Below, piece by piece: positions 60,266 to 64,000 of a DNA stretch of 64,000 nucleotides. Location: the NCBI GenBank assembly GCA_963662575.1, contig OY759723.1:1116001-1180000 (forward strand), read 5' to 3'. Source of the stretch: Bin5 sp963662575. Its GTDB lineage: Bacteria > Chloroflexota > Anaerolineae > Caldilineales > Caldilineaceae. Numbering within the stretch: position 1 is the stretch's first letter; each line of letters opens with the position of its first letter. Under the pieces are notes generated by a model, which saw only the letters and a program-made list of their open reading frames with translations, searched no databases and had not been told where the DNA came from. The translations under genes were made by a program, and so were the position numbers.

Positions 60266-62281
60266 TCACTGACTAGAAGGCTCTGCAGCCGGCCCAGAGT
60301 CCGCCGTCGACTGCATCTCTCCGCACATGCCGGCGGACGGGCAGAAAATGCTCTGACTTTCATCCGACAGCCGGACAGCGTCCGGCGGGATGTTCAGATG
60401 CTCGAACAGGCGGTGAGCAATGCGGCTGAAGATCGGCGTCGCGGTATAGGCTGCCCAACGGCTGATGCCTGGGTCCGGCCGGTCCAGCTTCACCATAACG
60501 ACAAACTGCGGGTCTTCGGCGGGCGCAAACCCGATAAAGCTGGCGATCGTCTCGTCCTGGATGTAGCCCTCTTCAGTGGCGATTTCGGCGGTACCGCTCT
60601 TGCCGGCAACGCTATAGCCGGATACCTGGGCCATCTGGTTCCCTGTATTAACGACATGCACCATCATATCTTTCATCCGCACTGCCGTTTCCGGCGTGAT
60701 AACCTGGTAGACCATTGTCGGCTGGGTCACCATAGCGTGGTCGTTGGCTATCCGGCTCTGCACAATGTACGGGCGCATCAACTTGCCGCCGTTCGCAATT
60801 GCGGCCACTGCGCTGATCATCTGAAGCGGCGTCACTGCAATGCCCTGGCCGAAGCTGTTGGTGGCCAGGTCGGATACACCCCAGTTCGGGGCATCGGTAT
60901 TCCTGACCTGACCGGAGGCTTCACCGCTCAGGTCGACTTTCGTTTCAGTGCCAAATCCGAAATGGGTGACATAGTCATAGAAAATCTCGGCGCCGACCTG
61001 CTGCGCGATCTGAACAGTAATCACATTATTGGAATGGGCCATGGCATCAGAGACCGACAGTTCGCCGACAGCCTTGCGGTCACTGTTTTGAATTGTGTGC
61101 CCTTCGACGGCGATGGCGCCGGTATCGACGAAAACGCTTGACTCCTCCACTGCGTCGATGTCAAGGGCGGCTGCGACAGTGATCAGTTTAAAGACCGACC
61201 CCGGTTCAAATTGGGCGCTGATGGCCACATTCGTGAATGTGCCGGGGTCCCCTTCCTCGAAGCTGTTGCCGTCGAAAGTCGGCCAGTTGGCCATCCCCAG
61301 AATCGCGCCCGTTCTTGGGTCCATGACAATAACCGTGCCTGACTCAGCCCGGTAGAGGTTGACCCCTACGCGCAACTCCTCTTCGATGATATGCTGGACG
61401 GTGCGGTCAAGGGTCAGCACCAGGCCTTTGCCATTGCCGCTGGGCAGAAAGCGCAGGATGTTTTCGTCAAGCTCTGCGCGGGGCACTTGGCTTCCTGGCG
61501 GAAGACCAACGCCATCACTGGACAGAAAGTTCCGATAATAGCGCTCGACACCCAACACCGGCACCCGTTCAGCATTCAAAAACCCCAGAATCTGACTGCC
61601 TAGCGTTCCCTGTGGATAGAAGCGTCGGGGGTGGGCGGCGATGTGGATATGCTCCAGCAGGAAATCCCTTTCGGCCAATCGCTGCTGGCGTTCAGCGAGC
61701 AGCTGTTGACCCTGATCAAAATCGATATCGGGCGCGATAATCAGATAGTCCCTGTCGCTGTTTTCCGTCAACAGATTTTCAATCTGAAGTGGAGGGACAC
61801 CGATGCCGTACGCGAGCCGTTGCGCGATTTCGCCGAAATCATCTGACGAGATGAATTTGGGCGTTGCCGTGATCCGATACGTGAAACGGTCGGCGGCGAG
61901 CAGACTGCCATCACGATCAACGATCACCCCCCAAGAGGTGGTGTCGTCAACCGTATTGCGCCCGGATGCCACGGCCTGGGGCGGCTCGTATTGCTGCCAG
62001 CCCATGACCTGCATGTCCAGCAACCGCAGAATCAACAGCAGCAATGGCCCGGTCAGCACGACACCGATAAAGCCGATACGCCATATTTTGGAGACGTCGT
62101 CTGCCGCAGTGGCGTGTTGGCCGCGCTCCTGTTCGAGAGGGGCGCGATTGGACACTGCCCGGTTGAGGGCGCTGCCGTCAGGGCCGCCGCCATCCCCATC
62201 TTCGGGCACTTGGCGGTGGGAAAATAGAGGGCCGAAACCTTGTCCACTTGCGGGACGAGCAGCTCGGTTCCGTGCGCGCAT
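60266..62281 (-). CDS. ftsI: Penicillin-binding transpeptidase FtsI (PBP2/3 type)
   Basis: A 671-residue class B PBP. Membrane helix about 68-90, dimerisation domain about 105-280, transpeptidase with S362-V-F-K365, S417-N-N419 and K561-S-G563. It cross-links septal peptidoglycan with FtsW. The ATG at 62281 has GGAGAG seven bases upstream. The preceding 5' region contains a 23-bp sequence repeated 150 bp further in (62194 and 62344), which explains the longer in-frame reading that I rejected. Confidence 0.94.
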   Translation of the reverse strand: MRARNRAARPASGQGFGPLFSHRQVPEDGDGGGPDGSALNRAVSNRAPLEQERGQHATAADDVSKIWRIGFIGVVLTGPLLLLILRLLDMQVMGWQQYEPPQAVASGRNTVDDTTSWGVIVDRDGSLLAADRFTYRITATPKFISSDDFGEIAQRLAYGIGVPPLQIENLLTENSDRDYLIIAPDIDFDQGQQLLAERQQRLAERDFLLEHIHIAAHPRRFYPQGTLGSQILGFLNAERVPVLGVERYYRNFLSSDGVGLPPGSQVPRAELDENILRFLPSGNGKGLVLTLDRTVQHIIEEELRVGVNLYRAESGTVIVMDPRTGAILGMANWPTFDGNSFEEGDPGTFTNVAISAQFEPGSVFKLITVAAALDIDAVEESSVFVDTGAIAVEGHTIQNSDRKAVGELSVSDAMAHSNNVITVQIAQQVGAEIFYDYVTHFGFGTETKVDLSGEASGQVRNTDAPNWGVSDLATNSFGQGIAVTPLQMISAVAAIANGGKLMRPYIVQSRIANDHAMVTQPTMVYQVITPETAVRMKDMMVHVVNTGNQMAQVSGYSVAGKSGTAEIATEEGYIQDETIASFIGFAPAEDPQFVVMVKLDRPDPGISRWAAYTATPIFSRIAHRLFEHLNIPPDAVRLSDESQSIFCPSAGMCGEMQSTADSGPAAEPSSQ

Positions 62282-62366
62282 GCAGAATCTCTCCAAAACT
62301 ACGGTGGTCACGAAACTCTGACCACTAACTTCAACGCCGCCGACCCCATCTTCGGGCACTTGGCGG
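62194..62366. repeat. 23-bp direct repeat, 150 bp apart, around the ftsI start
   Basis: CCCCATCTTCGGGCACTTGG plus CGG occurs at 62194-62216 and 62344-62366. The 150-base offset equals 50 codons, so both copies read alike (PEDG) in the ftsI frame. One copy lies in the leader and the other inside the coding region. Confidence 0.7.
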
Positions 62367-62387
62367 CGGAATAGGCGGCGAAAATTA

Positions 62388-63131
62388 TCAGCGTTGTTTC
62401 AACTGGCCCAGGAAGAAATCGCTGGCCCGTTCAAGCAGCGGGTCGCTCCATTGGCGGACAGACTGCCAGCTTTCGTTGACCTGTTGTTGCCAGCCGGACA
62501 CATACTGCTCGAACTCTGCTGCGGGGAGCCGTTCGGTCACAGACCAGAAGGACGGCTCGTTCGCAGCGGGTACATGCGTCTCGGCGCCGGCAGGACCCGT
62601 CGTATCAGTCACCTGGAGCCGTTGCGCTGTGCCCGGGTTACCGGTTGCGCTGACAGAAAACTCTGTCTGTTCCCCTGCCTTTGCCGGTAGTTGATCAACG
62701 GTCAGCGAATTCTCTGTCTGCCGACCAGACTGCTGCCCAGCGCCCGATCCACCGGAATCGGCGGCAACCACAGGGGCGCCGCTCATGTTAAACGGACTCG
62801 GGATGTAGTTGCGCTCCAGTGCCGGACGAAAGTCGAGTTGGACCGCCCGCGTTTGCACCTGTTCCAGCGTTGTGCGTTGGCCAATTTGCCACAACAGTTC
62901 AGCATTCCTCTGTTCGACGAGGCTGTACTGTACGCGCAGTGCCTCCAACTCGCCGCGCGCCTGGGTGATCCGCAGCGAGGTCCAGACCTGAAAAACAGCC
63001 AATCCGCAGACGACCGTCAAAGCCATTACAAAGAGGAGATACCCTCTCAGCGTCTGCGGCAGGGGCACGATATCATCAAGCCATACCAAGCCGCGCAGAA
63101 CTCGGATGCGGGACTGATTGGATGATTGCAT
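62388..63131 (-). CDS. ftsL: FtsL/FtsB-like divisome protein with a long C-terminal domain
   Basis: The 247-residue protein has a basic cytoplasmic N-terminus (1-30), one membrane helix (about 33-53) and a coiled coil (about 55-90: TQARGELEALRVQYSLVEQRNAELLWQIGQRTT) as in FtsL. FtsL proteins are usually about 100-120 residues. Here about 150 more follow, rich in Gly/Ser/Thr, then a Trp/Gln-rich end. The ATG at 63131 is the natural start. Identification rests on position between rsmH and ftsI and on the helix-coiled-coil layout. Confidence 0.75.
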   Translation of the reverse strand: MQSSNQSRIRVLRGLVWLDDIVPLPQTLRGYLLFVMALTVVCGLAVFQVWTSLRITQARGELEALRVQYSLVEQRNAELLWQIGQRTTLEQVQTRAVQLDFRPALERNYIPSPFNMSGAPVVAADSGGSGAGQQSGRQTENSLTVDQLPAKAGEQTEFSVSATGNPGTAQRLQVTDTTGPAGAETHVPAANEPSFWSVTERLPAAEFEQYVSGWQQQVNESWQSVRQWSDPLLERASDFFLGQLKQR

Positions 63132-63270
63132 GCTGTTTGGTCCCCAGCCTCCTTCTTCCTTCGCTTCTCCCTGGTCGGCTGGGCGCCAGACCTGCTCGTC
63201 ATTGTTGCGCTGCGCCCCTGTTTGAGAAGGGCGCCCGGCGCGGTGCAGATTTACGGTCGGTGTTGACAAA

Positions 63271-63298
63271 AGCTTTATCCTGCTAGCTTTATCCTGCT
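63271..63298. repeat. Two perfect 14-bp tandem repeats upstream of ftsL
   Basis: AGCTTTATCCTGCT occurs twice in direct succession in the 204-base rsmH-ftsL gap, which shows nothing else of note. Confidence 0.8.
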
Positions 63299-63335
63299 GA
63301 AACACTCACACTGAACACACGGGCCGACAGATCAA

Positions 63336-64000
63336 TCACAGTTCGGGCAATTTTTCGGCGATGCGCAGCCTGGCTGAACGACTGCGGGGATTACTCTCGA
63401 TTTCAGCGGCTGCCGGCACAATCGGTTTTTTGTTGCGTATCGCCAGAACTGGAATCTGCTCCTGGCCGCCGGTCGGCAGAGTCGGATCGGGCCGAAATTT
63501 TCTGGCGTTGTCACGCATCCAATTCTTGACCAACCGATCTTCCAGACTGTGAAAAGAGATAATTGCCACCCGTCCACCGGGCCGCAGCAGTGGCGGAATC
63601 TGTGGCAAGGCCCGCGCGATCTGTCCCAATTCGTCGTTGACCGCGATGCGCAGCGCCTGAAATGTACGGGTGGCCGGATGGATCTTCTGCCAGCCGCGGC
63701 GGCGCACCGCCCTGCTTACAATGTCTGCCAGTTCAGCGGTTGTCGAAACCGGGCGATTGGCGACAATGGCGCGTGCAATCGGACGGCTTTGTCGTTCCTC
63801 TCCATATTGGAACAGGATATCGGCAATCTCCTCCCAACTGCTGCTGTTTATCAGCTCAGCTGCGCTGTTGCCTGTGGACGGGTCGAAGCGCATGTCCAGA
63901 GGGCCGTCGTGCCGAAAGGCAAACCCCCGGGCCGGCGTATCCAGTTGAAAACTGCTGAGGCCCAGGTCAAGCAGAATGCCGTCAATTCCGGTAAAGCCCC
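63336..64000 (-). CDS. rsmH: 16S rRNA (cytosine-1402-N4)-methyltransferase, partial (5' end outside window)
   Basis: The window ends inside this gene. Visible are LDLGLSSFQLDTPARGFAF, DMRFDP and the catalytic-region RPGGRVAIISFHSLEDRLVKNW, with a basic C-terminus (RSRSARLRIAEK). RsmH (MraW) methylates C1402 in the ribosomal P site and opens many dcw clusters. The upstream mraZ, if present, is outside the window. Confidence 0.95.
   Translation of the reverse strand, partial: GFTGIDGILLDLGLSSFQLDTPARGFAFRHDGPLDMRFDPSTGNSAAELINSSSWEEIADILFQYGEERQSRPIARAIVANRPVSTTAELADIVSRAVRRRGWQKIHPATRTFQALRIAVNDELGQIARALPQIPPLLRPGGRVAIISFHSLEDRLVKNWMRDNARKFRPDPTLPTGGQEQIPVLAIRNKKPIVPAAAEIESNPRSRSARLRIAEKLPEL

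Noticed and set aside
62282..62359. Longer N-terminus for FtsI starting at 62359
   Set aside because: No ribosome site there, while GGAGAG precedes the ATG at 62281; the extension arises from the 23-bp direct repeat.

Overview
The window looks like chromosome of an uncultured, GC-rich member of the Chloroflexota, probably of the Caldilinea lineage. This is an inference from gene content. Supporting signs are an FMN-riboswitch-controlled RibXY-type ABC transporter, a class II (B12) ribonucleotide reductase, a division and cell-wall (dcw) cluster containing two CvpA-like membrane proteins, proteins with Pro/Thr-rich linkers, and a large sugar-catabolism repertoire. No tRNA or rRNA gene and no CRISPR array was recognised. 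The window opens inside one gene and closes inside rsmH.

Layout. 0-0.6 kb: the end of a probable ATPase gene and a PIN-like nuclease gene. 0.66-5.5 kb: an operon-like row with a LolA-like protein, two paralogous MFS permeases and a GH32-like glycosidase between them. 5.5-7.6 kb: a lower-GC island with one unrecognised gene that carries a HEPN-type R-x4-H motif. 7.6-18.3 kb: sugar and sulfate-ester catabolism (sulfatase, class III aminotransferase, Gfo/Idh oxidoreductase, rhamnose-type mutarotase, lactonase-like amidohydrolase, xylose isomerase, xylulokinase, MFS permease), interrupted by a vapBC pair. 18.3-29.9 kb: mixed genes (DUF433, DUF418, uracil-DNA glycosylase, AraD1-like, a secreted PA14 protein, RqcH, sugar epimerase, a second oxidoreductase, and an anaerobic sulfatase maturase that could activate the sulfatase at 7.6 kb).

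29.9-43 kb is largely housekeeping: rpsF-rpsR with a parvulin-type foldase, then on the minus strand a riboflavin-type ABC transporter under an FMN riboswitch, greA-lysS, and nrdR-nrdJ with a NrdR box. 43.3-64 kb, all on the minus strand, is the dcw cluster in the order rsmH-ftsL-ftsI-murF-mraY-murD-ftsW-murG-two CvpA-like genes-murC-P-loop kinase-murB-ddl-ftsQ-ftsA-ftsZ. The expected murE is absent.

The most unusual structure is a recurring family of degenerate 7-bp (or 14-bp) periodic arrays. They occur in many intergenic gaps and also inside the reading frames of an MFS permease, murF and probably ddl. A second dispersed element of about 190 bp occurs twice in inverted orientation and brackets the 5.5-15.3 kb region. 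Other points of note are tandem terminators after the FMN riboswitch, an EF-hand loop inserted in the foldase, a long acidic extension on ribosomal protein S18, a 110-nt ftsW/murG overlap, and 14-bp repeats in front of murB that carry extra start codons.
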